Below the pieces are notes generated by a model. That model had not been told where the DNA came from. It saw only the letters and a program-made list of their open reading frames with translations, and ran no database searches. DNA of 64,000 nt, taken from the NCBI RefSeq assembly GCF_021568775.1, contig NZ_JAKGSG010000011.1:62001-126000 (forward strand), read 5' to 3'. The DNA is from Antribacter soli (GTDB lineage: Bacteria; Actinomycetota; Actinomycetes; Actinomycetales; Cellulomonadaceae). The position numbers and the translations under genes are program-made. Shown here piece after piece: positions 7,514-15,665 of this stretch (positions are counted from its first letter, which is position 1; every line of letters begins with the position of its first letter).

Positions 7514-10500
7514 GTGACGGTCACGGTCCGGAAGATGAGCGCGGGCAACGGGTACGAGTACCTGCTCAAGTCCGTGCGCAACGCCGACCTCGACGCACCC
7601 CCGCCCGGCCGGGCTCCGGAGGCCGCTGAGGCTGCGGACGCGGCGTGGGTGGATCCGGTGGTGGCGTACTACGCCGAGGCCGGCACCCCACCGGGGTTCT
7701 GGCTTGGGGCCGCCGTCCAGGATCTCGGCGACGGCGAGCTCTCGCCCGGGGACGGGGTGACGGCGACGCACCTGCAACGCCTCCTCGGCGCTGGGGTGGA
7801 CCCGGTCACGACGGAGCCGCTGGGACGCCGCTACCCGAAATACAAGCCGGTCGGGGAGCGCATCGCCGAGCGAGTCGCCGGGCTGGGCACGGAACTGTCT
7901 GCGGAGGAGCGGCAGGCGGCCGTCGACGCGATTACCGTGGAGGAGGTGGCGGCCGGGGACAAGACCGCCACGGCCGGGTTCGACCTGACCTTCTCGGTCC
8001 CGAAGTCCGTCAGCGTGCTGTGGGGGCTCTCGGACCGCACGGTGCAGGCCCTCATCCTGGCGGCGCACCACCAGGCGGTGGCCGAGACGATCGCGTTCCT
8101 CGAGGACCACATCGCGAGCACCCGGGTCGGCACGGACGCCGGGGACGGGTCGATCGTGCACGTGGACGTCACGGGACTGGTCGCGATGGCGTACGACCAC
8201 TGGGACTCCCGCTCCCACGACCCCCAGCTGCACACCCACCTCGTCGTGGCGAACAAGGTCCGCGCCGTGGTCGACGGGAAGTGGCGGACCCTGGACTCCC
8301 GCGCCCTGTTCAACTCCAACGTCGCGTTCTCCGAGCACTACAACGCGATCCTCGCCGACCGCCTCACCTCGACCCTCGGGGTCACGTGGTCGCATAGGAA
8401 GCGTGGCCGGGACCGCAACCTGGCGTTCGAGATCGACGGCGTCCCGGACGACCTGATAGCCGAGTTCTCGTCGCGGTCGGCGGAGATCGAGCACTGCGCC
8501 GACGCCCTCATCCGCGACTACCGCGAACAGCACGGCCGCCAGCCTTCCCGCCGCACGGTCGTCAAGCTCCGCGCACAAGCCACCCTGGCGACCCGCCCGC
8601 CGAAGACCCTCAGATCCCTGGGGGACCTGACCGGGTGGTGGCACGAACGCGCCACCCGCATCCTCGGACAGGACTCGAGAACCTGGGCCCGCAATCTCCT
8701 CGCCACCGCTGCCCGCCGACCCGGACGGATGCACACAGCCGTGGACGTCCCGGTCGAGAAGATCGAGGACGCTGCGGCAGCGGTGCTGACGGTGGTGGGT
8801 GACAAGCGGGCGACCTGGCGGCACTGGAACCTCTGGGCCGAGGCCGAACGCCAAACCATGACCTGGCGCTTCCACACCAACACCGACCGCGTCGAAGCCG
8901 TCGCACGGGTGGTCGCCGAGGCCGAGGGCGGGTCCGTCGCACTGACCCCGCCCGACCTCGCTCCGACGCCCGCGTTCCTGCTGCGGAAGGACCGGACGAG
9001 CAGCCTGCGGCCGAAGCACGCCACCGTCTACACCTCCGAAGCCGTGCTCGCCGCCGAACGGCGACTCCTCGACCTGTCCACCACCCGCACCGCCCCGACG
9101 GCCGACGGGGACCTGCTTGGCCAGGTCGTCCAGGACGCCGTCACCCAGCACGTCGTGTCCCGCTCCCAGGCCGACGCCGTCCTGTCAATCACCGGCTCCG
9201 GCCTGGCCCTCGATGTACTGGTGGGTCCGGCGGGCACGGGGAAGACCACGACCATGCGCCTGCTACGCGCGGTCTGGGAGCACCAGCACGGCGCCGGGTC
9301 CGTGGTCGGCCTCGCCCCCTCCGCGGCCGCCGCGGAAGTCCTGGCAGGAGAACTGGGCATCGGGTCTGAGAACACCGCCAAGTGGCTCCACGACCACACC
9401 CCAGGCCGCACCCGGTTCCGCCCGGGGCAGCTCGTCATCGTCGACGAAGCCTCCCTGGCCGGCACCCACACCCTCGACCACATCATCCGCCACGCTCACG
9501 AGGCAGGGGCGAAGGTGCTGCTCGTCGGCGACCCCGCCCAGCTCTCCGCCGTCGAGACCGGCGGTGCGTTCAACCTCCTGATCACCGAACGCAAGCGCAC
9601 CACCGGGGACGTGCCAGAACTGACCGAGGTCCACCGCTTCACGAACGAGTGGGAGAAGGCCGCGAGCCTGCGGCTGCGCGACGGCTACACGAGCGTTCTC
9701 GCGGTCTACGAGGAGCACGGGCGCATCCAGGCGGGCAGCACCGAGGAGGTGACCCAGGCCGCCTACGAGTCGTGGAAGACCGACAGCGACGACGGGAAGG
9801 TCTCGGTCCTGATCGCCGCAGACGGGCAGACCGTCACCGACCTCAACCGCCGCGCCCGCGCCGAACGCGTCCTGGCCGGGACCGTGGACGACGGCCGCGC
9901 CGCCCGGCTTGCCGGCGACGTGGAGGCGTCGGCCGGGGACGTGATCGTCACCCGCCGCAACGACCGCCGCCTACGCCACGGCCGCTCCGGGTGGGTCCGC
10001 AACGGCAACCTCTGGCAAGTCGCCCAGGTGCACCGCGACGGGTCGGTCACCGCCCGTCGCCTCGACCGCGACGGCGAGGCTCGTAAGACGCTGACCAGCA
10101 GCAACGCCCACGGAACGAATCGCGCACGGGAAAACGCGCACGCACACCGCGAAAACGCTGCCGACCGCCACGAGCCCGTGGGCGGGACGGTGCGGCTGCC
10201 TGCCGCCTACCTCGCCGAGCATGTCGACCTCGGGTACGCGATCACCGCCCATCGTGCCCAGGGCGTCACCGTCGACACCGCCTACACCGTCGCCACCCCG
10301 AACATGACCCGCGAAGCCCTGTACGTCCCGCTCACCCGGGGACGGGACACGAACATCGTGTTCGTGGCCGTCGACCAGACCGACCACAACCACGACCACG
10401 CCCCCGCCGCCGGGAACGCGGACCATGGCATCCCCGACCCGGCCAGGGCTCGCGCGGTCCTGGCGGGCATCCTGGCCCGCACCGGCGCCGAGCCCACGGC

Positions 10501-11248
10501 CCACGAGACGAGGCGGACCGAGGAAGAGACGTACACGTCGATCGCGCGCCTCGCCGCCGAATACGACACCATCGCAACCCTCGCCCAGAAGCCCCGGTGG
10601 GGGCGCCTGGTCGCGGGCACGCTCCTGGCCGAGGGTTTCACCGAGCGGGAGGTTGTTGAGGTGCTGGAGGCCGAGACGTTCGGGCCTCTGTGCGCGGAGC
10701 TGCGCCGCGCCGAAGCCGACGGACATCAGGTCGATGACCTCCTTCCGCGCCTCGCACATGCGAGAAGCCTCTACGACGCGGATGATGTCGCCGCCGTCCT
10801 GCACGGCCGGGTCGAGCATGCCACCGCACGCCCCGCGGTCCACCGGCCCAGCCTCATCGCTGGCCTGGTCCCCGAAGCCCACGGGCCGCTGCCAGACGAC
10901 GTCCGCGAAGCCCTCGACGCACGCGCCCACCTCATCGAGCAACGGGCGCGCGACCTGGCCGCGCGAGCGCTCCGTGACCGCGAGCCCTGGACCCTGGGTC
11001 TGCCGCCCCGCCCAGCCGGAGGCGCCGCCGACTACGACTGGCGCGCCCTGGTTGCCTCCGTGGCCGCCTACCGCGACCGCTACGCCGTCACCGGTGACGC
11101 CCCGCTCGGCGATGCACCCACCACGCTCGCTCAGCGCCACGACGCCCGCCGCGTCGCCTCACGGCTCCGGGTCGTCTCCAGCGCCGCCTCACGGGACAGC
11201 GTTCGCCGCACCGTGCCAGGACGAGCGCCATCTGGCCCAGCAATGTGA
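7514..11248 (+). CDS. traA: MobF-family relaxase / TraA helicase
   Basis: A 1244-residue conjugative relaxase fused to a RecD-like helicase. The GTG at 7514 gives the usual N-terminus MTVTVRKMSAGNGYEYLLKS, with tyrosines near residues 14-16 as nicking candidates. The three-His metal site shows as DPQLHTHLVVANK near residue 240, after FDLTFSVPKSVSVLWG. The helicase part has Walker A GPAGTGKTTTM near residue 572, Walker B LVIVDEASLAG near 642 and C-terminal motifs around GYAITAHRAQGVTVD. The frame is open upstream of 7514, but that part is the palindrome cluster. The protein nicks at oriT, stays attached to the 5' end and unwinds the transferred strand. Alone in the element, it implies mobilization by a helper secretion system. 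Confidence 0.93.
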   Translation: MTVTVRKMSAGNGYEYLLKSVRNADLDAPPPGRAPEAAEAADAAWVDPVVAYYAEAGTPPGFWLGAAVQDLGDGELSPGDGVTATHLQRLLGAGVDPVTTEPLGRRYPKYKPVGERIAERVAGLGTELSAEERQAAVDAITVEEVAAGDKTATAGFDLTFSVPKSVSVLWGLSDRTVQALILAAHHQAVAETIAFLEDHIASTRVGTDAGDGSIVHVDVTGLVAMAYDHWDSRSHDPQLHTHLVVANKVRAVVDGKWRTLDSRALFNSNVAFSEHYNAILADRLTSTLGVTWSHRKRGRDRNLAFEIDGVPDDLIAEFSSRSAEIEHCADALIRDYREQHGRQPSRRTVVKLRAQATLATRPPKTLRSLGDLTGWWHERATRILGQDSRTWARNLLATAARRPGRMHTAVDVPVEKIEDAAAAVLTVVGDKRATWRHWNLWAEAERQTMTWRFHTNTDRVEAVARVVAEAEGGSVALTPPDLAPTPAFLLRKDRTSSLRPKHATVYTSEAVLAAERRLLDLSTTRTAPTADGDLLGQVVQDAVTQHVVSRSQADAVLSITGSGLALDVLVGPAGTGKTTTMRLLRAVWEHQHGAGSVVGLAPSAAAAEVLAGELGIGSENTAKWLHDHTPGRTRFRPGQLVIVDEASLAGTHTLDHIIRHAHEAGAKVLLVGDPAQLSAVETGGAFNLLITERKRTTGDVPELTEVHRFTNEWEKAASLRLRDGYTSVLAVYEEHGRIQAGSTEEVTQAAYESWKTDSDDGKVSVLIAADGQTVTDLNRRARAERVLAGTVDDGRAARLAGDVEASAGDVIVTRRNDRRLRHGRSGWVRNGNLWQVAQVHRDGSVTARRLDRDGEARKTLTSSNAHGTNRARENAHAHRENAADRHEPVGGTVRLPAAYLAEHVDLGYAITAHRAQGVTVDTAYTVATPNMTREALYVPLTRGRDTNIVFVAVDQTDHNHDHAPAAGNADHGIPDPARARAVLAGILARTGAEPTAHETRRTEEETYTSIARLAAEYDTIATLAQKPRWGRLVAGTLLAEGFTEREVVEVLEAETFGPLCAELRRAEADGHQVDDLLPRLAHARSLYDADDVAAVLHGRVEHATARPAVHRPSLIAGLVPEAHGPLPDDVREALDARAHLIEQRARDLAARALRDREPWTLGLPPRPAGGAADYDWRALVASVAAYRDRYAVTGDAPLGDAPTTLAQRHDARRVASRLRVVSSAASRDSVRRTVPGRAPSGPAM

Positions 11249-11315
11249 GGCCGCCAGTCACAGATAGGTTTTCTCGGAATCTGGCCGCGATCTCCGCATG
11301 TATCCGGAGTGCGAC

Positions 11316-12182
11316 TTATTGGTCTTCGCCAGACGAGCGCTGGCGGCGAACAGCCGGGGGCCTTGTGATGGGGATCTGAGCGACGAAGCTCGTTGCCTTG
11401 TCACCGACGGGCAAGACGTCGTGCGTCTCCTCGGACTCGTCCGCGGACTCTGCCGAAGAACCCTCCTCTGTATCGCCCTGTGCGGCGCGCCACTGCTCGT
11501 ATTCAGCGCGTTCTTCGTCGTCAAGCCGATCGCCGTCTCTCGCGACGACGCTCAGCCGACCGGCTGGGCTCTCGGACCACTTGCTCATGGTCGTCTTGAT
11601 CGCCCGCATGGCATCGGCAAGGTCGTGGATGCCGTACAACGTCGCCGTTGAATAGCCGTGGAACATATCGAAGTCGAGCGCGTAGTGCTCCACGAGTCGA
11701 CGAGGCTTGCGACGCCACACCGATCGCGCGACGTCGTCGCAGCTCACTTCGACGTCGTATGACCTTGGGAGGTTGGTCTTGTGGCGGTCGGGGAACATGT
11801 CGGCGAACACCTGAATCTCCTGACCCGGCACGAGGTTCGGGATGCCCTCGCGCCAGATCTTGCTGTCGCGAACCGCGGTGCGTGCGGGTTTGCTCGACTC
11901 CCAGGCGGGGGTGAAGTGGAACTGGACGTTGCGTGCGAGCGTCGTGCCCTCGTTCCGGATCACGATGTTGGCAACGATCCCGTGGCTGGGCCGCAGTGAG
12001 ATGGTCACGAACGGGCGGTTGCGGTCCAGCCGGTCGAGCCGAGCGAGCCGTACCTGGATGGCGGCGTAGACCGCCGCCGCAACCGCGATGAGTGCAGTGA
12101 GCAGAGTCGCCAGGGCCGAGAGCCACGCAGCTACGTTGGTCCACTGCTTCGCCAGCTCTTCAAGATCGGCAAGGGCGGTCAT
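11316..12182 (-). CDS. Membrane-anchored protein of unknown function
   Basis: A 288-residue protein with one clear N-terminal transmembrane helix (WLSALATLLTALIAVAAAVY, residues about 19-38), then a soluble domain rich in beta-strands (FVTISLRPSHGIVANIVIRN, NVQFHFTPAW, VSCDDV) and an acidic, disordered tail. The order helix-LARLDRLDRNRPFV resembles anonymous single-pass proteins of mobile elements. It is convergent with traA across a 67-nt gap and is read away from the RiPP genes. Not recognised; a role in element maintenance or surface exclusion is possible, but nothing in the sequence proves it. Confidence 0.7.
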   Translation of the reverse strand: MTALADLEELAKQWTNVAAWLSALATLLTALIAVAAAVYAAIQVRLARLDRLDRNRPFVTISLRPSHGIVANIVIRNEGTTLARNVQFHFTPAWESSKPARTAVRDSKIWREGIPNLVPGQEIQVFADMFPDRHKTNLPRSYDVEVSCDDVARSVWRRKPRRLVEHYALDFDMFHGYSTATLYGIHDLADAMRAIKTTMSKWSESPAGRLSVVARDGDRLDDEERAEYEQWRAAQGDTEEGSSAESADESEETHDVLPVGDKATSFVAQIPITRPPAVRRQRSSGEDQ

Positions 12183-12259
12183 GCACAGATAGTCCCACTT
12201 GTGCCCGACATGCGCTGTTCGCCGTCGACTCGTGCGCAGCCTGGCCTAGCCGGCTCCAG

Positions 12260-12279
12260 ACCGGGACGTCTGACCCGGT
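12260..12279 (-). terminator. Small hairpin after the RiPP operon
   Basis: ACCGGG-(8)-CCCGGT lies 9 nt beyond the stop of the gene at 12289 on the minus strand, where transcription of the RiPP operon should end. Short stem, no U-tract; moderate support. Confidence 0.4.
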
Positions 12280-12288
12280 AGGCAGTTC

Positions 12289-13044
12289 TCAGATCAGCGA
12301 CGGCAGAATGCCGACCGGCCAGTCTCCGAGCCAGAACGCGATGCGGGACGGATCGCTCGCGCCGAGCGTCGATCCGTCGTGCGGCAGGAGTTCTGTCGGG
12401 GCGATGTAGGCGTCCCCAGGGTCGAGTCGGATCCGCAGGAGCCGCAGGAGCCGCAGAGGGTGGCCGTCAGCGACGTAGCGGCGCAGGTCGTCGGTGTGTG
12501 GGTAGTGCCCCGGGTCGTCGGTCCCGAGAGTTTGGCAGATGTCGAGGACGTCGGTGGTCGCGACCAGGAGCCACCGGGTGCCGGGACCGAGGTTGATTCC
12601 GAGGCGCCGCCGAGCGAGCGTTCGGTCCGCGACGGGCAGCCGGTCGAAGTTGTCCAGGTGGACGCCGATGCGTCGATCGGTCGACCAGTCGGTGGTGGTC
12701 GTGCGCTTGCCCGGGTCGCTGTCGGTGAACCCGACGAAGGTGGCCGGGTGTCGTCCGCTGAGCGGGTCGAGTACGTCGGGTGTCTCGGCGATCGTGGAAT
12801 GGGCGATGACGTGGTCCAGAAGGCCGCTGACGAGCTCGATGACCGTGCTCGGGGCCGCGTCGTCGTTGGCCCGCGAGAGTTCGGCGTCGGCTGTCCCGAG
12901 TGGCTGCCACTGGTCGGTCGGGACGATCGCGCCATCGTCCCAGCCATCGTCCCAGCCGTCGTCGCCCACCGTCAGCCGGACGGTCGTTGTCTCGGTCCGG
13001 TCGATCAGTTTCTCGGGGTCGGTGAAGGTGATGCTGGTCGGCAC
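12289..13044 (-). CDS. Putative Fe(II)/2-oxoglutarate-oxygenase-like RiPP tailoring protein
   Basis: A 251-residue protein, last gene of the RiPP operon. The GTG at 13044 is chosen because GGAGG ends 6 nt upstream; the frame is open further but becomes Ser/Thr/Pro-rich shadow. The core has an H-x-D pair in RRIGVHLDNFDRL, a strand-turn GPGTRWLLVATTD, and a distal His in YIAPTELLPHDGST. This spacing resembles the HxD...H metal triad of cupin-fold oxygenases. A GWDD tandem (DDGWDDGWDDG) near residue 33 looks like a flexible acidic insert. If correct, it could hydroxylate the cyclophane peptide. The fold call rests on motif spacing only; it could be a non-catalytic cupin or an unrelated family. 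Confidence 0.5.
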   Translation of the reverse strand: MPTSITFTDPEKLIDRTETTTVRLTVGDDGWDDGWDDGAIVPTDQWQPLGTADAELSRANDDAAPSTVIELVSGLLDHVIAHSTIAETPDVLDPLSGRHPATFVGFTDSDPGKRTTTTDWSTDRRIGVHLDNFDRLPVADRTLARRRLGINLGPGTRWLLVATTDVLDICQTLGTDDPGHYPHTDDLRRYVADGHPLRLLRLLRIRLDPGDAYIAPTELLPHDGSTLGASDPSRIAFWLGDWPVGILPSLI

Positions 13045-13069
13045 GTGCGGCCTCCGGGGGATCGTGACT

Positions 13070-13741
13070 TCATCGGTCGTCGGCGAAGGTGATCTCGAGC
13101 TCGTCGGCGAGGACCGTGGCGAGGTCGGTGAGCTGGTGATGGTCGATGACGATGCGCTTGAGGTTGATCGCGCCGGTGATCGTGGACAGGTCGTTGTCGC
13201 GCAGGTCGGTGCCGTTGTAGGTGCCGGGCTGGAACGAAGTGGCGCGCAGGGCGCAGTCATCGAAGGCCGCGCCGGACAGGTCGCAGCCGGCGAACTCGGA
13301 CTCGACCAGGGAGCAGCCGAGGAACGCGACCGGTCCCTTGGCTGTGATGTCGGTGAAGGTGGCGTAGTCGAACCGGCACCGTTCGAACACGACGTGCTCG
13401 AAGGTCAGGTCGTTCAGGCGTGCCCCGAGCAGTCGGCAGTCGGTGAACCGGACCCGGGAGAGTCTGCTGCTGGTGAGGGTCAGCGATGCCAGGTCGCACC
13501 GGGTGAGCTCGACGGACGACATCCGCAGGTTGTCCAGGTCCGCGCGCTGGGCCGTCACGCCCCGCAGCCGGGCGTCGAAGATCTGGGTCCGGGACAGGGC
13601 GAGGGTGCGCAGGCTTGCTTCGGCGTAGGTGAACAGCGACAGGCGGTCCTCGTCGGTGTCGAGGAATTGGACGGGCGTGAGCTCGTCGTCGTGCAGGTCG
13701 GGCAGGTCGACCGCGAGGTTGCGGATCGTCAAGGTGTCCAT
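13070..13741 (-). CDS. Pentapeptide-repeat protein, candidate immunity factor
   Basis: A 223-residue protein. From about residue 75 to 180 it shows a five-residue period with Leu/Phe at the centre and small or Asp/Cys residues before it (RADLDNLRM, RCDLASLTL, RVRFTDCRLLGARLN, RCRFDYATF, GCDLSGAAFDD), forming a right-handed quadrilateral beta-helix. In other RiPP clusters (McbG-type) and in Qnr/MfpA, such helices mimic DNA and protect gyrase. The ATG at 13741 has GAGGA upstream. It lies directly downstream of the precursor gene, separated by a hairpin, and 25 nt upstream of the oxygenase-like gene. An immunity role is an inference from position and fold; a structural or scaffold role is the alternative. 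Confidence 0.78.
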   Translation of the reverse strand: MDTLTIRNLAVDLPDLHDDELTPVQFLDTDEDRLSLFTYAEASLRTLALSRTQIFDARLRGVTAQRADLDNLRMSSVELTRCDLASLTLTSSRLSRVRFTDCRLLGARLNDLTFEHVVFERCRFDYATFTDITAKGPVAFLGCSLVESEFAGCDLSGAAFDDCALRATSFQPGTYNGTDLRDNDLSTITGAINLKRIVIDHHQLTDLATVLADELEITFADDR

Positions 13742-13776
13742 GGTTCCTCACCCTAGGGACGGGATGGGCTGGAGGG

Positions 13777-13808
13777 GGTGCGTCCCGTCGGCCCGGGCGG
13801 GACGCACC
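13777..13808 (-). terminator. Intra-operon hairpin after RiPP precursor (attenuator)
   Basis: An 11-bp perfect stem (GGTGCGTCCCG with its complement) and a 10-nt loop, starting 11 nt after the precursor stop and before the pentapeptide gene. RiPP operons often carry such a partial terminator or mRNA-stabilising hairpin to give excess precursor over the next genes. Structure seen directly; role inferred. Confidence 0.65.
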
Positions 13809-13819
13809 GCGCGAGCGGT

Positions 13820-14017
13820 CTACTTGTTCTTCTTCCAGTTGTCCCAGCTCGGGCGGTTGTCCCACGTGCCGGGGTCCTTCTTCCAGTTGTCCCACGAGGG
13901 CCGGTTGTCCCACTCCGCGGTGGGACGGTCGGTGCCCGTGAGGGCGGTGACCGCGTCGTGGTCTGAGTCGATGAGCACGGCGAGGACGTTGTCGGCGGTG
14001 TCGAGGGTCAGGGTCAC
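13820..14017 (-). CDS. Cyclophane RiPP precursor peptide (AmcA-like)
   Basis: A 65-residue peptide starting at GTG 14017, with AGAAGGAG upstream, overlapping the maturase stop as GTGA. Residues 1-35 (MTLTLDTADNVLAVLIDSDH, then DAVTALTGTDRPTAE) form a leader. Residues 36-65 are the core: WDNRPSWDNWKK, linker DPGT, WDNRPSWDNWKK, NK. Thus there are four W-D-N motifs plus two W-K-K. Three-residue aromatic-x-Asn motifs are substrates of radical SAM enzymes that link the ring carbon of Trp to the beta-carbon of the third residue, giving cyclophanes (triceptides). The two 12-residue copies differ by synonymous bases only. No protease or exporter gene is evident nearby. The name AmcA-like is from memory of the actinobacterial multiple-cyclophane family. 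Confidence 0.85.
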   Translation of the reverse strand: MTLTLDTADNVLAVLIDSDHDAVTALTGTDRPTAEWDNRPSWDNWKKDPGTWDNRPSWDNWKKNK

Positions 14018-15168
14018 GTTTTCTGCTCCTTCTGGGTGATGTCGATCAGGGCGTGCACGAGCTCCTGCTTGGAGACCCGGCAGAAGTTGGTCTCGGTGGT
14101 GTCGAACCGGCCGTTCTCGAAGTACCGGTTCCCGGCCTGTGCGCCACGGCAGAAGTCGAAGAACCCGCACGTCGCGCGGCACGCCTCCAGACCGTCGAGG
14201 AACTCGGACACGTAGCGCAGCCGGTGTGCGCCGTCGAGGATGTCGTCCAACGACTGCTCTAGGACGTTGCCCGCGAGGAAGTCGCCGTAGTGCTCGTTGC
14301 GGATCCCGGCTAGCTCGGGGGACAGCAGCACGACGTCGCCGCTGAATGCGACGGTGGGTAGCGGGTCGAAGCGGTGGGACTCCCACCACTGGCGACCACC
14401 CGTGCGGATCGAGCGCAGGTAGTGGCCGAGCCGGTCGAGCTCACGGACCTCGACGCCTGGGTGGGCGGCAGACCAGGTGAGCACGTCCGTCCAGAAGGTT
14501 CGGGCCTGCTCCGGGGTGGGCTGGGTGCGTTCGGCATTGACGCCCTCGAACTCCTCGATGTTCAGCCCGATCGACGTCGGCCCGAGCGAGGACAGGAAGT
14601 CCAGCAGCTTCGCAGCCCGGCCGATGCCCGCACCGACCACGGCGATCAGCGAGAACGCGATGCCCCGCCCGGCGAGCGTCCCGATGCCGGCGACGATCCG
14701 GTCGAACGCCGGCCGCCCGGACCAGTCGGTGCGCTCGGCGTTCAGGTCCCCCGGTCCGTCGATGCTCACCCCGACGCTGACTTCGTGCTCGATGAGCAGG
14801 TCGCACCAGGTGTCGTTGATCAGGGTGGCGTTTGTCTGCAGGCTGTGCCGCACGCGACCGGCGCGGCGTAGGTCTTCGAACGGTTCCATCAACGCAGCAA
14901 GCTTCTCGGGACCGGCGGCTAGGGGCTCCCCGCCGTGCCAGCACACCTCGGTCGTGTGGGTCGGCGGCACGTCCGCCAGAGATGCGGCGACCGCCTCCGC
15001 GACCTCGACCGACATCTCCTGGCGCTTCCTGCGGAACGGCAGGTAGCAGTACGAGCAGTCCAGGTTGCACAGCGTCGTCGGCTGCAGGACCACGAGGCTG
15101 GCTCGTGGCGCGACCCACTGCTCGAACCGGTCCGCGGCGTCGCGCTCGCCCGCATTGGTCCTGGTCAT
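14014..15168 (-). CDS. Radical SAM/SPASM cyclophane-forming peptide maturase (AmcB-like)
   Basis: A 384-residue maturase. The SAM-binding 4Fe-4S site is C34-N-L-D-C38-S-Y-C41 (CxxxCxxC), followed by the usual WHGGEPL and LQTNATLI motifs. The C-terminus has an auxiliary-cluster (SPASM-type) set C330, C334, C340, C363 around CRATCGFFDFC...GNRYFENGRFDTTETNFC, as in FxsB/GrrM/XyeB-class enzymes. Start ATG 15168 with AAGGAGG 5 nt upstream. Its stop overlaps the precursor start, so precursor translation is coupled. It should generate carbon-carbon crosslinks from Trp to Asn side chains in the W-D-N motifs. No separate RRE protein is visible; leader recognition may lie within this protein or a small neighbour. 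Confidence 0.9.
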   Translation of the reverse strand: MTRTNAGERDAADRFEQWVAPRASLVVLQPTTLCNLDCSYCYLPFRRKRQEMSVEVAEAVAASLADVPPTHTTEVCWHGGEPLAAGPEKLAALMEPFEDLRRAGRVRHSLQTNATLINDTWCDLLIEHEVSVGVSIDGPGDLNAERTDWSGRPAFDRIVAGIGTLAGRGIAFSLIAVVGAGIGRAAKLLDFLSSLGPTSIGLNIEEFEGVNAERTQPTPEQARTFWTDVLTWSAAHPGVEVRELDRLGHYLRSIRTGGRQWWESHRFDPLPTVAFSGDVVLLSPELAGIRNEHYGDFLAGNVLEQSLDDILDGAHRLRYVSEFLDGLEACRATCGFFDFCRGAQAGNRYFENGRFDTTETNFCRVSKQELVHALIDITQKEQKT

Positions 15169-15220
15169 GGCACCTCCTTGGCGTCGTTCTCGATCGGGCG
15201 GACTTGGCTTCCGTCGCATT

Positions 15221-15309
15221 GGCCGGGGCTCCCAGGGGCGTGAGAGCCCCGGCCCTGGTTCCCGCCGTCTGGGGGCGGGCTCGCGGCCGGGCGGGGTGAG
15301 GCCGGCCGC
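15221..15309 (-). promoter_or_regulatory. Hairpin cluster upstream of the maturase
   Basis: Between the 110-residue gene (stop 15333) and the maturase start (15168) are three stems: GGCCGGGGCTC with its complement at 15221-15254 (11 bp), CCCGCC/GGCGGG near 15261-15279, and GCGGCCGG/CCGGCCGC at 15283-15309. They could terminate the upstream transcript and separate two units, or form a leader. No clear -10 box was identified. Confidence 0.45.
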
Positions 15310-15332
15310 AAGACTTGTGGCGGCAGGGCCGG

Positions 15333-15665
15333 TCACCAGGGGCGCGTGACGTCCAGGGTGTAGAGGCCGCCGCGGTTGTCGTACCGGTATTTCGGACGTC
15401 CGTCCGGGGTGAGGTCGTAGACGTACCCGGCGATGACGAGCGCACGTTCGAGGTCGAGCATCGTGGCCCCGACAGCGGCGGGCAGGTCGGCCCGGTGCGC
15501 CAAGAGGGCGTCGCCGTCGCCGGTCCAGACCTCGCACGAGGCGAGCGCCGGGCCCGAGCCGGACAGCCGCACACGCACCGAGACGGGGTGCAGTCTCGGG
15601 TGCAGGTCCTCGGCCAGTGCCCGGACCTCGCGCAGCAGCTCGACCGGCGGCGGGGAACCGGTCAT
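15333..15665 (-). CDS. Small protein of unknown function in RiPP cluster
   Basis: A 110-residue protein overlapping the HAD gene stop by ATGA. An N-terminal helix (PPPVELLREVRALAEDLHPRL) precedes beta-strands VSVRVRLSGSG, ASCEVWTGDGDALLA and a C-terminal YVYDLTPDGRPKYRYDNRGG. Not recognised. Size, position just upstream of the maturase and an aromatic C-terminus are compatible with an accessory or leader-binding protein, but no RiPP recognition element was confirmed by eye. Confidence 0.65.
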   Translation of the reverse strand: MTGSPPPVELLREVRALAEDLHPRLHPVSVRVRLSGSGPALASCEVWTGDGDALLAHRADLPAAVGATMLDLERALVIAGYVYDLTPDGRPKYRYDNRGGLYTLDVTRPW

